64,000 bases of DNA from Gammaproteobacteria bacterium (GCA_021773395.1 JAJFKB010000011.1:1-64000), one strand, 5' to 3'; shown: positions 7,694 to 17,276, counted from the first letter of the stretch. Program-made: numbers and translations. The notes: generated from the letters alone by a model not told the origin.

Positions 7694-8902
7694 ATGAGGC
7701 TATTGGACATCATTCAGTTCACCGGACAAACCCTGGGGCGCCACCGTTTCCGCAGCGCTATGACGCTGGTGTCTATGGCGATCGGAGTGGCCGCTGTAGT
7801 TACTCTGACCGGCCTTGGTGAGGGAGCGCGTGGTTATGTACTTGGCCAGTTTTCCTTCCTCGGTACGGATACCCTGATAATGTTTCCTGGACGCAGGGAA
7901 ACTACCGGCGGAATGCCTCCGGTAACCGGTTCAGCGGCGCGGGATATCACCCTTGCCGATACCCGCACCCTAAAACGGGTAGTCAGAGGCCTGGAGCAGG
8001 TTGCGCCACTAGTAGTAGGCTCTGCCACCATCTCCTATGAATCACGCTCCCGGGAATCGGTCACCATTGGCACGACCGCAAGTTTTTTTGAGATCCGTGA
8101 AATACAAATGCGACGGGGTAAACCATTACCCGATCTCCCGATGGAACAGGCTAAGAATATCTGCGTTATCGGAGAAACCCTTAAGACCGAGCTTTTTGGT
8201 AACTCACCCGCTATCGGAAAATGGCTCAGAGTGAGCGACCGCCGCTGTCGTATCATCGGATTAACCGAAGGCCGCGGTGATGCATTCGGCATGGATTTGA
8301 GCGATGCGGTGTTTATTCCGGTGGCCACCGCCCAGTCGTTATTCAATACGGAAGCATTGTTTCGAGTATTTTTTAAAGTCAAAAAGAACTACTCCCTAAC
8401 AAAAGTTGAACAGCAACTGTTACAAATCATGAAGGAGCGCCACCAGGGCGAGCTGGATGTTACGCTGGTGCGCCCGGACGCTATGATCAGCACCTTTAAC
8501 GATCTGCTGCTGGCGCTGACCTTCGCCATTGTTGGTATTGCTTCCATCAGCCTGCTGGTGGCAGGGATACTGATCATGAATATCACCCTGATTTCAGTCA
8601 CCCAACGAACTCGCGAAATAGGTTTGCTAAAGGCCATCGGCGCACCCGCCTCACAAATTCGTATGCTCTTTCTAACCGAGGCCTCGTTACTGGCACTGAT
8701 TGGTGCAGTTACAGGCGTGCTCATCGGTGAGGCTCTAGTATTCACAGGCACCCGCTTATTCCCCGACATTCCCTTTCGCACACCTTACTGGGCCATTTTC
8801 AGTGCTTTGGCTATCGCATTTGCCACCTCGACGGTGTTCGCATATCTGCCAGCCAATCGTGCAGCAAAGCTTGAACCGGTCAACGCACTTTCGGTGAAAT
8901 AA
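7694..8902 (+). CDS. ABC exporter permease 1 (MacB periplasmic core plus FtsX domain)
   Basis: A 402-residue permease with one N-terminal membrane segment (about 18-40), a large periplasmic core (about 45-275) and three C-terminal segments of the FtsX fold. The conserved coupling sequence TQRTREIGLLKAIGA (about 298-312) contacts the ATPase. It starts 9 bp after the ATPase stop. Its stop codon shares one base with the start of the next permease gene, so the two are coupled. Together with permease 2 it most likely forms a heterodimer. Confidence 0.92.
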   Translation: MRLLDIIQFTGQTLGRHRFRSAMTLVSMAIGVAAVVTLTGLGEGARGYVLGQFSFLGTDTLIMFPGRRETTGGMPPVTGSAARDITLADTRTLKRVVRGLEQVAPLVVGSATISYESRSRESVTIGTTASFFEIREIQMRRGKPLPDLPMEQAKNICVIGETLKTELFGNSPAIGKWLRVSDRRCRIIGLTEGRGDAFGMDLSDAVFIPVATAQSLFNTEALFRVFFKVKKNYSLTKVEQQLLQIMKERHQGELDVTLVRPDAMISTFNDLLLALTFAIVGIASISLLVAGILIMNITLISVTQRTREIGLLKAIGAPASQIRMLFLTEASLLALIGAVTGVLIGEALVFTGTRLFPDIPFRTPYWAIFSALAIAFATSTVFAYLPANRAAKLEPVNALSVK

Positions 8903-10098
8903 TGCAGCTTAACGACTGGTTAAAATGGGTATTCAGGGCGGTGACTACCAGTCGCTTGCGCAGTACATTGACCGCCTTAGGTATCGCCATTGGTATTGCC
9001 GCCGTCGTCCTGCTCACCTCTATCGGTGAAGGTATTCGAGTTTACTTGCTGGAAAGTTTCTCCCAGTTTGGCACGCATCTGATCGCAGTTACCCCCAGTA
9101 AAGTCAGCACCCACGGCGTTGGCTCGCTTTTAAAATCCGTCCGCCCCCTTTCACTGGAGGACAGTCAGGCGCTATCCAGACTACGCCATGTCAAACAGGT
9201 TGTCCCTATTGCCCAGGGAACCGGGAAAGTTGAGGCCGGAAAATTTGCCCGCAACACCGAAGTGCTCGGCGTGGGGCATCAGGCGGCAGAAGCGTGGCGT
9301 TTCAGGGTGGCATTAGGGCGATTCCTGCCTCCGGACGACCCCACAAAGGCGCGAGCTTACGCAGTACTGGGGCATAAACTAAGAAAAGAGTTGTTCGGCA
9401 CCAGGAATCCGCTCGGACAGTTTATCCGGGTTGGGGGAATGCGCCATCGGGTAATCGGGGTAATGGAAAGCAAAGGTCAACTGCTGGGATTTGATCTCGA
9501 CGATGTGGTCTACATTCCCACCAGCCGGGCGCTTGAACTTTTTAACAAAGAAGGGTTAATGGAAATCGATGTGGTTTTCAGCCCCGCCATAACCTCAAAA
9601 AAAATGGCACAAAAAATCACTCACCTACTTAAGCAACTGCATGGCCGTGAAGATTTCACCCTGTTTACTCAAGAAGATATGCTGGAGACACTGGACAAGA
9701 TTTTGACGGTCATTAAATTTGCGATTGCCGCGCTGGGCGGAATTTCTTTGGTAGTAGGTGGCGTGGGAGTACTCACGATTATGACCACCAGTATGCGCGA
9801 ACGCACACCAGAAATCGGTTTACTCTGTGCGCTTGGCACCACACAACGCGAAATTCTAATACTGTTCCTGGGTGAAGCGATTTTCCTCGCGCTGCTCGGC
9901 GGGGTGATGGGGCTATTGATCGTGTTTCTGGTCTTTATTGTGCTGCAACTAGCAGCGCCCAATCTACCCCTGACTTTTTACCCCACCTACCTACTACTTT
10001 CGCTGCTGCTTTCCTGCGGCGTCGGGTTGCTGGCAGGTATCGCGCCAGCACGCATGGCGGCGCGACAAAATCCAATTGAAGCTCTGCGCGCCGAATAA
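8902..10098 (+). CDS. ABC exporter permease 2 (MacB periplasmic core plus FtsX domain)
   Basis: A 398-residue paralogue of the preceding permease with the same order: N-terminal segment with SRLRSTLTALGIAIGIAAVV, periplasmic core, and three C-terminal segments. The coupling sequence is MRERTPEIGLLCALG. The stop overlaps nothing; the next gene is convergent, 6 bp away. Two different MacB-like permeases with one ATPase imply an asymmetric transporter. Confidence 0.92.
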   Translation: MQLNDWLKWVFRAVTTSRLRSTLTALGIAIGIAAVVLLTSIGEGIRVYLLESFSQFGTHLIAVTPSKVSTHGVGSLLKSVRPLSLEDSQALSRLRHVKQVVPIAQGTGKVEAGKFARNTEVLGVGHQAAEAWRFRVALGRFLPPDDPTKARAYAVLGHKLRKELFGTRNPLGQFIRVGGMRHRVIGVMESKGQLLGFDLDDVVYIPTSRALELFNKEGLMEIDVVFSPAITSKKMAQKITHLLKQLHGREDFTLFTQEDMLETLDKILTVIKFAIAALGGISLVVGGVGVLTIMTTSMRERTPEIGLLCALGTTQREILILFLGEAIFLALLGGVMGLLIVFLVFIVLQLAAPNLPLTFYPTYLLLSLLLSCGVGLLAGIAPARMAARQNPIEALRAE

Positions 10099-10104
10099 CC
10101 ACCG

Positions 10105-11664
10105 TTATTGTCTCACAATATCTATCCCGGATTTTCCAGGTGCAATAATACCGTTTGGATCCAGCGCTGCCTTTAGTGTTTGATTGACTTCATGCTTCAC
10201 TTCACCATAAAGCGCCTCAACCTCATCCATAAATGCAGTATTGGCGCGATACACGCCATAACCGGCGTGGGCAAAATCCTTTAGTAACTTACCATAGCAA
10301 CTATGGGCATCCTGCATCTCCTTGGGGTTAGTGCGATCATAAAGCATATCCACAATATGATGCATCTCTCGCCAACCAATGATAAACAGCGCCACATAAT
10401 CAATCCCATAATCACGGGTTATCTGCTTGGCCATCTTCATCTGCTTTAGCGTTTCGCTGCCCTTTGCCTGGGAAACCGGCGCAAACCAGGTGGAACCGCC
10501 GCCGCCTCTCCAATTGTATAATCCAAACTCCAGCATACTCAAAGTCCCTGACATCATATCCTTGCGGTACTGCCACAGCGGATCACCGGGTTCCATATCC
10601 TCTTCCACCAACACCTCTCCGCCTGAAGCTTCAAAGGCACCCTTTACCATTTTCCAGTTAACATCCACTTGTTCCTGAGTTCCATACAGTGCGGCATAAA
10701 CATTCCAGGCACCGTAACCTTTTTCTTTTGCTACCTTTTTAACAATTTCATCAGGTATTTGACCCTCCCCATCCCATAGCTCTGCGCGCTTGTGCGTCAC
10801 CGCAATTTCCCAGAGCGCATTGGACACGGTACCGGCGTTGGCAATAATCTGATTCATGCGCAATGGACGAATAGTATCTATCGCGGTAACAATATCTTCC
10901 TCATTCGGGTATTTGACCAGAAATGGCTTGTACACGGGTGGTTTGGGCATCAACCAAAACCCCATTTTAGTCACCACACCATAGTTTGACTGTGTGAAAA
11001 TACCATCCAGATAGGGGCCATAACCCCACTTAAAAACCTGCCAGGTATTGGAGTTTTCAAGAGCACCCATACCGGTGCGCAACACCTTGCCATTAGCTAA
11101 CACGACTTCCATACCACACTGAAACATGAAGTGCTCGCCATAAGGTGTGTAGCCTACGCCCCGATCCAGTGTATTGCCGGTCGGACTGGCCACCGGTGCC
11201 GGCATGGGCGTATCCAGCCAAAGTGGAATATTGTGCTCTTCCAGGTAGTCCGCCAGTTGCTGATAGGTGGTACCCGCTTCTACCAGAGCAAACCCCAGAT
11301 CCGCATCAACCTCAAGGATCTTATTCAGGCGCCGCAAATCCAGTACCAGGGTGCCTCTGCGCGCCGGTGCAGCGGAACCATAACCAAAATTTCTACCGGT
11401 TGATATCGGCCAGACGGGTACTTTGTATTTGTTGCAGATTCCCATAATTTGCTGCACTTCTTCTACAGTCTTGGGCATCAGCGCACCAGCAGGCATATGC
11501 TTGTTTTCATCTACCGGAATCATTATTTTGGCGTAGGGTGCGATAAGTTCGGGCGAAACCACCACATTATCGCTACCAATCACAGATTTGAACTCCGATA
11601 TAGCAGCTGCAAACTGCTCTTTACTGACTCCCTCTGGAAGTGCTACGAATCTATCATCACTCAT
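10105..11664 (-). CDS. FAD-linked oxidoreductase, p-cresol methylhydroxylase / vanillyl-alcohol oxidase family flavoprotein subunit
   Basis: A 519-residue protein with an N-terminal PP-loop FAD-binding domain (FAD_binding_4; pyrophosphate region WPISTGRNFGYGSAAPARRG, about 89-108) and a C-terminal FAD-linked oxidase domain with IIGWREMHHIVDMLYDRTN. This matches the PchF/eugenol hydroxylase/VAO group, which oxidises the para side chain of 4-alkylphenols through a quinone methide. I cannot assign by eye the residue that binds FAD covalently. The ATG at 11664 is preferred over a TTG at 11679 because of GGGGA 8 nt upstream. The upstream cytochrome c gene supports a PCMH-like flavocytochrome rather than an oxygen-using oxidase. 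The substrate is inferred. Confidence 0.85.
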   Translation of the reverse strand: MSDDRFVALPEGVSKEQFAAAISEFKSVIGSDNVVVSPELIAPYAKIMIPVDENKHMPAGALMPKTVEEVQQIMGICNKYKVPVWPISTGRNFGYGSAAPARRGTLVLDLRRLNKILEVDADLGFALVEAGTTYQQLADYLEEHNIPLWLDTPMPAPVASPTGNTLDRGVGYTPYGEHFMFQCGMEVVLANGKVLRTGMGALENSNTWQVFKWGYGPYLDGIFTQSNYGVVTKMGFWLMPKPPVYKPFLVKYPNEEDIVTAIDTIRPLRMNQIIANAGTVSNALWEIAVTHKRAELWDGEGQIPDEIVKKVAKEKGYGAWNVYAALYGTQEQVDVNWKMVKGAFEASGGEVLVEEDMEPGDPLWQYRKDMMSGTLSMLEFGLYNWRGGGGSTWFAPVSQAKGSETLKQMKMAKQITRDYGIDYVALFIIGWREMHHIVDMLYDRTNPKEMQDAHSCYGKLLKDFAHAGYGVYRANTAFMDEVEALYGEVKHEVNQTLKAALDPNGIIAPGKSGIDIVRQ

Positions 11665-11708
11665 TGCTGTATTCCCCAAGACGTTATTCAGCGGTCCCTA
11701 ACCTTTAT

Positions 11709-12395
11709 CTATAGCTGAAACACAAAGGTTTCCACGCTATCAATTGCCCTAAAATCAGCCTTTTCATGCGTATGCTTATATTGCTCAACCGGTCCGGGTC
11801 GCCAGTCTCCATTCGCAACACTTACCATTATATTGGTTGTCGCTGCAGACCAATCCGATGCCTCTGCAATAGACCAGGCATTCCCACTAACCGCCTCATC
11901 CGTAGCAAAACAAAGTTCGCTCACCTGACACCGGTCCATACATAAACCCAAGCTGCTTGCAAATTGGCGGGCCGCACCTTGACTTGAGGGTACGGTATAA
12001 AATTGGTGTCTGGATTCCCCCTCCTCTCCAAGCACATGTCGGCCATGAAAAAGCACAGAACCTCTCAGCTCTCTGACGAGCGACTCCAGTGTGGGATAAA
12101 GATCGTTGCCAACGGCACCCAGAATTTTTTTCCCGGCATTAGTTTCCAGCCAGTTTCTTAACGCGCCAATATCAGCAATTGATCCCGTTTGATTTGCCAC
12201 TGACAGCTTAATATCCTTATGCACTAACAAAGACTTTTGAATCGCCTGATCCAGGCTATTCTCTGCGACGAGCAACGCAAGACCGCCAGCATCATTCACG
12301 CTGGCAAACTGTAACGCGAATAAGGGGTTTGATAACAGCATCGCTGAGGCAGCAGAACCTGACAGAAAAGTCCTTCGTGATATGCTGATGCTCAT
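11709..12395 (-). CDS. Tat-exported protein of the flavocytochrome cluster (PchX position)
   Basis: A 228-residue protein with a twin-arginine signal (SRRTFLSGSAASAML, about 5-19). I do not recognise the mature domain. The start at 12395 replaces an upstream in-frame ATG because the Tat signal sits correctly there and the ATG overlaps the cytochrome stop (ATGA), showing coupling. In Pseudomonas putida the PCMH genes are ordered pchC-pchX-pchF, and this gene holds the pchX position. A role in maturation or delivery of the flavoprotein is inferred from position only. Tat export with no visible cofactor motif suggests co-export of a folded partner or an accessory role. Confidence 0.7.
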   Translation of the reverse strand: MSISISRRTFLSGSAASAMLLSNPLFALQFASVNDAGGLALLVAENSLDQAIQKSLLVHKDIKLSVANQTGSIADIGALRNWLETNAGKKILGAVGNDLYPTLESLVRELRGSVLFHGRHVLGEEGESRHQFYTVPSSQGAARQFASSLGLCMDRCQVSELCFATDEAVSGNAWSIAEASDWSAATTNIMVSVANGDWRPGPVEQYKHTHEKADFRAIDSVETFVFQL

Positions 12396-12730
12396 TTTTT
12401 TATCTGATTTGAAAGTGTGACGCTCTCGGATATCCATTTTGCGAGCAAACCAAGATCCGACACTCCAATCTCACTGGGCTTAAAGGATGGCATCGCGTTA
12501 AATCCATTGCGTACGCGGATCTCAATATAGGACGCGGGCAACTGCCGCCCCATCAATACAGGACCAACACCAGTATCATGGCAGTAATGGCAGGTGCTGG
12601 CATATATTTGCGCGGCACTTTTCCACTCGTCTTTAGAGTAAGCCAGCACCGGGTTGATGCAAGCCAAATAGAGAAATCCTGCGGATAGACAAAGCAAGAA
12701 CCTGGAGCTAAACGACAACTTTTTCATCAT
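12392..12730 (-). CDS. small cytochrome c, electron acceptor subunit of the flavocytochrome (PchC-like)
   Basis: A 112-residue class I cytochrome with a signal peptide (MKKLSFSSRFLLCLSAGFLYL...), one haem site CHYCH (about 47-51) and a likely axial methionine in GFNAMPSF (about 76-83). Small single-haem cytochromes encoded with PCMH-type flavoproteins take electrons from FAD and pass them to azurin or the respiratory chain in the periplasm. It is the first gene of the three-gene cluster. Two adjacent ATGs (12730 and 12727) are possible starts. Confidence 0.85.
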   Translation of the reverse strand: MMKKLSFSSRFLLCLSAGFLYLACINPVLAYSKDEWKSAAQIYASTCHYCHDTGVGPVLMGRQLPASYIEIRVRNGFNAMPSFKPSEIGVSDLGLLAKWISESVTLSNQIKK

Positions 12731-12773
12731 TATTCACTCGGATGAATCTTACTGAACTTAGTAGGTATCCTAA

Positions 12774-12802
12774 ACTATACGCCGTTGTTACACATTTTCC
12801 AA
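12774..12802 (-). promoter_or_regulatory. candidate promoter of the flavocytochrome operon
   Basis: Read on the minus strand, TTGGAA (12802-12797) is separated by 17 bp from TATAGT (12779-12774). The -35 matches at four positions and the -10 at five. Transcription would begin near 12767, about 37 bp before the cytochrome start. Confidence 0.45.
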
Positions 12803-13004
12803 ACCCGGTTGAGGGTTACCTGGAAACCTCTTTTTGCTTCCAGATATAGGGACAAGATTGATCTTGACCCTGCCCGCAATCCAGACACTCATCTGCAAAG
12901 GGAAGCGCCTCCGAAAGAGACCAGACTCTAAGATATTCTATAGCTAACGAGATCCAGCCGGGCTAGAATAGCCATTACTTTATTCCTAAAAGATTTTCAC
13001 TGTT

Positions 13005-13142
13005 ATGCCTGATTCACAACAAACTGGCAGTAAAGAAGCAGAATTTCACCCGTTCAAGTTGCTCGGCATTATTCTGAGTGTAACGGTGGTAATCGCGGTG
13101 ATCAGTTATGGTCTGCAGCTGCATTATCTAGGACCAGGCTAG
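13005..13142 (+). CDS. 45-residue single-span membrane peptide (hypothetical)
   Basis: A short ORF encodes a polar start (MPDSQQTGSKEAEFHPFK) and one clear membrane segment (LLGIILSVTVVIAVISYGL, about 19-37). No strong ribosome binding site is visible. A TAGAAT -10-like sequence at 12964-12969 lies about 35 bp upstream. It occupies the only gap between the flavocytochrome promoter and the giant membrane-protein gene and ends 24 bp before that convergent gene. The charge and hydrophobic pattern look like a real small membrane protein, but there is no homology evidence. Confidence 0.45.
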   Translation: MPDSQQTGSKEAEFHPFKLLGIILSVTVVIAVISYGLQLHYLGPG

Positions 13143-13166
13143 CTGGCCCTAGATAATCGAGTACCA

Positions 13167-16100
13167 CTACACTTGGCCAGTCTTACTCACTTTCGGCTTA
13201 CGTCTCCATAACCCATTTTTACTAAAACACTGCCAGCCCCATTTCAGCCACCTCAGCAACGCAAATACAACCCATAGCGACCAGGAAAGCATAACCAGGC
13301 GGTAAACCCAAATCGGCAATGATATCACCCAGCCGGACGGTAGCTCACTGAACGTGCGATCCTGATACCATTGATAGAAAAAATTATGCGACCCATTGCC
13401 CGTAATCTGCATATTAGGTGTCGATAATAGACTCAAAGGAATGGTAGCAACCAGGCTCAACAAAGCTGCCATCGAAAGCACGATCAGACCGAACTGTATC
13501 AAATCGAAATATGAGTCGGAAATTTCATCGTCTAATCTGGCTCTGCGCTCCATAGCAAAGAACCAGAGCACCACCAAAATGCCTCCCACGGCGGTTACCG
13601 TACTCATTCCAAATCCCAATAATAGCCACTGGTAAGTCTTAACAGGAATATCGAGCTTCGCTTTTTTTGTACAGATGCCAAGAGCCACAGCTAGCAGCAC
13701 AATTACAATTAATACCCCCCAATAAAGCATTGCCGGACCAATATTGGGTCCACCAACAAACAGGGGCCAGCGATTACGCGGTAAATTCATCGATAGTTGC
13801 ACATTGGTTGCAGGTGTTGAGAGGCGAATTTCGGGGGTTGCGCTATTGACAGAAATATCCTCTTCAGTCTTCCATTTGACCCTGATCACCTGCAGCCCCG
13901 GCCTCACGGGCACTCGAAGCGTATCCGTATCCTGAGTGACCACCAACTCCTGACCGTCCACTACCAGCTCTTGAATTTGCCCCTCGGCTGGCAGTTGCAA
14001 TTCATACTCACCACCCAGGCTGGCGCGAACTTGTAACTCCAGCGTATTGATGCTGGCGCGTTTACCCGGGTTATAATCTAATTTGGCACTTTCCACGGTC
14101 TGAACGGCACCCTCAACAGCGGTGGGTCGGTCAATCTCCATACGAAGAACCTCTCTAGGCCAGGGCTGCCATTCTGGTATCAGATCCTCTTGTGCTATCG
14201 ACTGTTTAGTACTATTAATGCCGGAGGTCTTCACATGCCATATCGGGGAGGCTGCTATACGCCAGTGCTCCACCCAAGATACATTGTCTGCCGCCTCTAC
14301 ACTGACTTCGGAAACCTGCTGCAAACTGGATTGCCATCTGGCCTCACGTTGATTCGGCCGCATAGCGATGTTTACCTTTCCGTCCGTTATTTTTACGCCA
14401 CCGCTCACAATTGACTCACCCGGCCATAATGGAATCTGCAAGTTAATGCTGCCTCGCGATGGTGCCATTCGTTCGATTCGGGTATGGAGCTGCCAATCCG
14501 CCCCCAGATAAAGAGTTCGTTCAATTTTGACAAATGGATCAACCGGACGAGGTAATAATTGATCCTGATTTTGAGTGGCCTTGGTTTTTTTCAGGATACG
14601 ATCGAATTGCAGACTACCTGCCTGAATTCGGCCATCAACCAAACCACTTATTCGCCAGCCAGGGATATCCAGCTCTACCTGATGCGGCCTTGCCTGAAAG
14701 GGTAAAACCAGCGTATCGGCTGACACAGGGCCCTCCATTACTAACTCGTGCCTACCCGCATCAACTGCTGCGAACAGAGTACCTTTGCTATCCTGAAAGA
14801 GTGCTGGCACCTGCTTACCGTCAAGCATCACAATGCGTGGCAACCACTGCTGGCGCTGCGTCGGCAGCGGTACTGCCATATGTGCCAGGCTGTCGATCTG
14901 CAGTCGCAATATCAAACGGCTATCCTGAAGCTGAATTCTTGCTTTATTAATACTCACACAGTCAGGTGCACAATCCGGCGCTACCAGCAATCTGCTTTCA
15001 AGCTCCTTCAACAGCGTTTCAGGGGGGAATTCCGCCATCGCCTGCGGCACGAACTGAGGCAGCAGATTGACCCATATCAGCAAGGGAAACAACCCGATTG
15101 CTGAACTGGCTGGACCTCCAGTTCGAGGCTTACCGACTCGTTTCAAGGTGCTGCTAATCAACCCCGCCGCCAGCAAAATAATCAACCCTACCTGTGCAAA
15201 CTTCAGCATACGTGTCAGCAATGGCGACAGGTAATAAAATTTTATATCCTGGTTCTGGGTAACCGGCCCACTCCAGGTTAAATTGACCTTCTGCCATTGC
15301 CAGGTAGGTTCACCGGGGCCAGTTTGAATTCGAGCATTGCTGTCATACTGCTGAAACACATTCGGTTTGCTCGGGGCTGGAGACAGTGCGTAGCTTTCAG
15401 TTTTCGGGCTTAACTTTCTTTTCTGAATCGCCGACTCGGCAACTTCGGCCTGCGTCATATCCGCCTCAACTGAGCCACCTAATGACGAAGAGTAACGCGC
15501 CGAATTTATTACCATATTGCGTTCTAGCTGCGGGTAGATCCCTTCTCTAATTTGCTCCACGGAAAATGTCAGCGCAATAAGAGCGAGCAAAAGTAAGCTG
15601 AAGTATTGGTAGTTACAGAGTAGTCGTTTGAACTTGCCAACGGGCAATACCTGTATCAATGCTAATACGGCCACTATATTCAGCCAGATAAAAAGCGGTG
15701 CGTTATGTTCCTGATAGGTCAAAACCAAAGTCACAGCCGCCAGCAAACCCCAAGACACACCCAATAGCTGACCTACAGCGACAGCGATTATCAGACAGAG
15801 AAAAACATCCCAGAGGTCCCATTGCTCCAACCAGGAATTTTTAACCTGATCGACACCAGAGGCATGCAGCAGCATCCAACCTGGCGGCAAATTCAGCTGT
15901 GCACTAAGTTTGGTAACGTCGTGTGACCAGCCAATCGCTCCCATCACTGGAGCGTCCAATTGATATCGACTGACTGCATCCAGATTGAGATAGCCCTCCC
16001 GAATCTCGAGACCAGGCAGATCATTTTCATCGAGCTGTGTAATGAGGCGTGGTTGTTCGTTAACGGCTGCCCTGCCCAACGCATAACCTGGCTGCATGTT

Positions 16101-17243
16101 AAGCCGCCAGCCACGGTTCATTTTACCCTTGATCCGATCTTTAGCAGTATAACCCTGCCCGTCGAAATCCAGCCAAAGTTGGCGCCTGACCACCAACTCA
16201 TTTTCAGCCGGCGCCGCATTGCCTCGATATTTTTCGTTAAGCATCAGCTCAGTATCAGGTGTCATTAAGTAGGTCGACAACCCTTCCCAGCCAGACGGCA
16301 AATCCATTTGTGACGGATCCACCGGCACAGCACCTTCAAAGGTTACGGATCTTAGTTGGCGATTGGGTTGGAACACCCAAACTTCCTGCGGCGGCCACTG
16401 CTCATCCATGGCACGCATGGAAAAACCGGTAATCGGCTCAAGATAGCGCGAAATCAAACTGACTTCCCATTCCCCAGCGCGCACCTGAATGCGCAGCTGT
16501 CCACCCTCTTCAATGCGCGCTGGCAGCGGTGAATTTAATTGTAGCGGTTTACTCTGATCTGGCAGTAACTGCCCCACTAACAGTTCACGATCACTTCCGG
16601 AAACTGCGAACCTTATCCGGGTTTCCAGCTGGATCGGAATACCATCGATAAGTTTACGAAACACCTTAATTTTGACCGCATCTCGTTCTTTGTCTGTTTG
16701 GGGTTTTGCCGTGCTTTGATTAAACCATAAACGCCCCGTCTGAATATTCAGGTTTTCAGCAGGCTTGCCGTCAACGCTAAGACTGATTAACCCCGCATCA
16801 ACAGGAATACTAAGATACTGGGGTTTGCGTAGCCACTGAATGCGTCCGGATACCCTGTGCCGACCCTTTTCAACTCGAATCACCGGGCGCCCATCGCGCT
16901 CCATGACCTCAACGGGCTGATTATTGAGTTTAACGTCCGCAGGCCACAGCCGCTGATCTCCGGGCAAAGTAAGCCAACTCTGCCCATAAACTTCCCAGTA
17001 TTGCTGAAAATCAACGCCTTTACCCAGCTCCTGAAGCTGTAATCTGCTAGGCCAGGCACAGCGTTTTATATCAGTTTTACGATAAAGATAGGGGCAGTCG
17101 ATATCCTTATGTTTCTGTAATACCCAATCCTGCCAGGGCTCAAGCTCTGCGGGTATCGACAGAGTGTTCGCGTTCACCGTAGTAATATAAAACAGAAAAC
17201 CTACGATCTGTAAAATTTGCTGAAAAGACAATATCCTTATCAT
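13167..17243 (-). CDS. very large duplicated membrane protein of unknown function
   Basis: About 1358 residues from the ATG at 17243, chosen over a GTG at 17261 because it gives a normal signal peptide (MIRILSFQQILQIVGFLFYI, cleavage near VNANT) and is preceded by GGGAAATGAG. Numbered from 17261: an extracytoplasmic beta-rich part (about 35-475), a cluster of membrane segments (about 480-570), a linker and one or two more (about 685-745), a second extracytoplasmic part (about 745-1190) and four or five C-terminal segments. The two extracytoplasmic parts are related: DC..C..RLQLQ, LPGDQRLWPADVKLN and GRHRVSG near 55-138 recur as DC..C..RIQLQ, LPTQRQQWLPRIVML and GRHELVMEG near 762-845. I recognise no known family. 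It follows nuoN on the same strand. Confidence 0.8.
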   Translation of the reverse strand: MIRILSFQQILQIVGFLFYITTVNANTLSIPAELEPWQDWVLQKHKDIDCPYLYRKTDIKRCAWPSRLQLQELGKGVDFQQYWEVYGQSWLTLPGDQRLWPADVKLNNQPVEVMERDGRPVIRVEKGRHRVSGRIQWLRKPQYLSIPVDAGLISLSVDGKPAENLNIQTGRLWFNQSTAKPQTDKERDAVKIKVFRKLIDGIPIQLETRIRFAVSGSDRELLVGQLLPDQSKPLQLNSPLPARIEEGGQLRIQVRAGEWEVSLISRYLEPITGFSMRAMDEQWPPQEVWVFQPNRQLRSVTFEGAVPVDPSQMDLPSGWEGLSTYLMTPDTELMLNEKYRGNAAPAENELVVRRQLWLDFDGQGYTAKDRIKGKMNRGWRLNMQPGYALGRAAVNEQPRLITQLDENDLPGLEIREGYLNLDAVSRYQLDAPVMGAIGWSHDVTKLSAQLNLPPGWMLLHASGVDQVKNSWLEQWDLWDVFLCLIIAVAVGQLLGVSWGLLAAVTLVLTYQEHNAPLFIWLNIVAVLALIQVLPVGKFKRLLCNYQYFSLLLLALIALTFSVEQIREGIYPQLERNMVINSARYSSSLGGSVEADMTQAEVAESAIQKRKLSPKTESYALSPAPSKPNVFQQYDSNARIQTGPGEPTWQWQKVNLTWSGPVTQNQDIKFYYLSPLLTRMLKFAQVGLIILLAAGLISSTLKRVGKPRTGGPASSAIGLFPLLIWVNLLPQFVPQAMAEFPPETLLKELESRLLVAPDCAPDCVSINKARIQLQDSRLILRLQIDSLAHMAVPLPTQRQQWLPRIVMLDGKQVPALFQDSKGTLFAAVDAGRHELVMEGPVSADTLVLPFQARPHQVELDIPGWRISGLVDGRIQAGSLQFDRILKKTKATQNQDQLLPRPVDPFVKIERTLYLGADWQLHTRIERMAPSRGSINLQIPLWPGESIVSGGVKITDGKVNIAMRPNQREARWQSSLQQVSEVSVEAADNVSWVEHWRIAASPIWHVKTSGINSTKQSIAQEDLIPEWQPWPREVLRMEIDRPTAVEGAVQTVESAKLDYNPGKRASINTLELQVRASLGGEYELQLPAEGQIQELVVDGQELVVTQDTDTLRVPVRPGLQVIRVKWKTEEDISVNSATPEIRLSTPATNVQLSMNLPRNRWPLFVGGPNIGPAMLYWGVLIVIVLLAVALGICTKKAKLDIPVKTYQWLLLGFGMSTVTAVGGILVVLWFFAMERRARLDDEISDSYFDLIQFGLIVLSMAALLSLVATIPLSLLSTPNMQITGNGSHNFFYQWYQDRTFSELPSGWVISLPIWVYRLVMLSWSLWVVFALLRWLKWGWQCFSKNGLWRRKPKVSKTGQV

Positions 17244-17276
17244 AGAAAACTCATTTCCCACTTTAAATTAAACCTA

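Noticed and set aside
12816..12837. GGTTACCTGGAAACC followed by CTCTTTTT
   Set aside because: The stem is only four base pairs and no gene ends before it on that strand, so a terminator call is not supported.
13143..13180. CTGGCC/GGCCAG inverted repeat at the end of the giant gene
   Set aside because: Six-base arms with a loop of more than 20 bases that reaches into the coding part; too weak to call a terminator.
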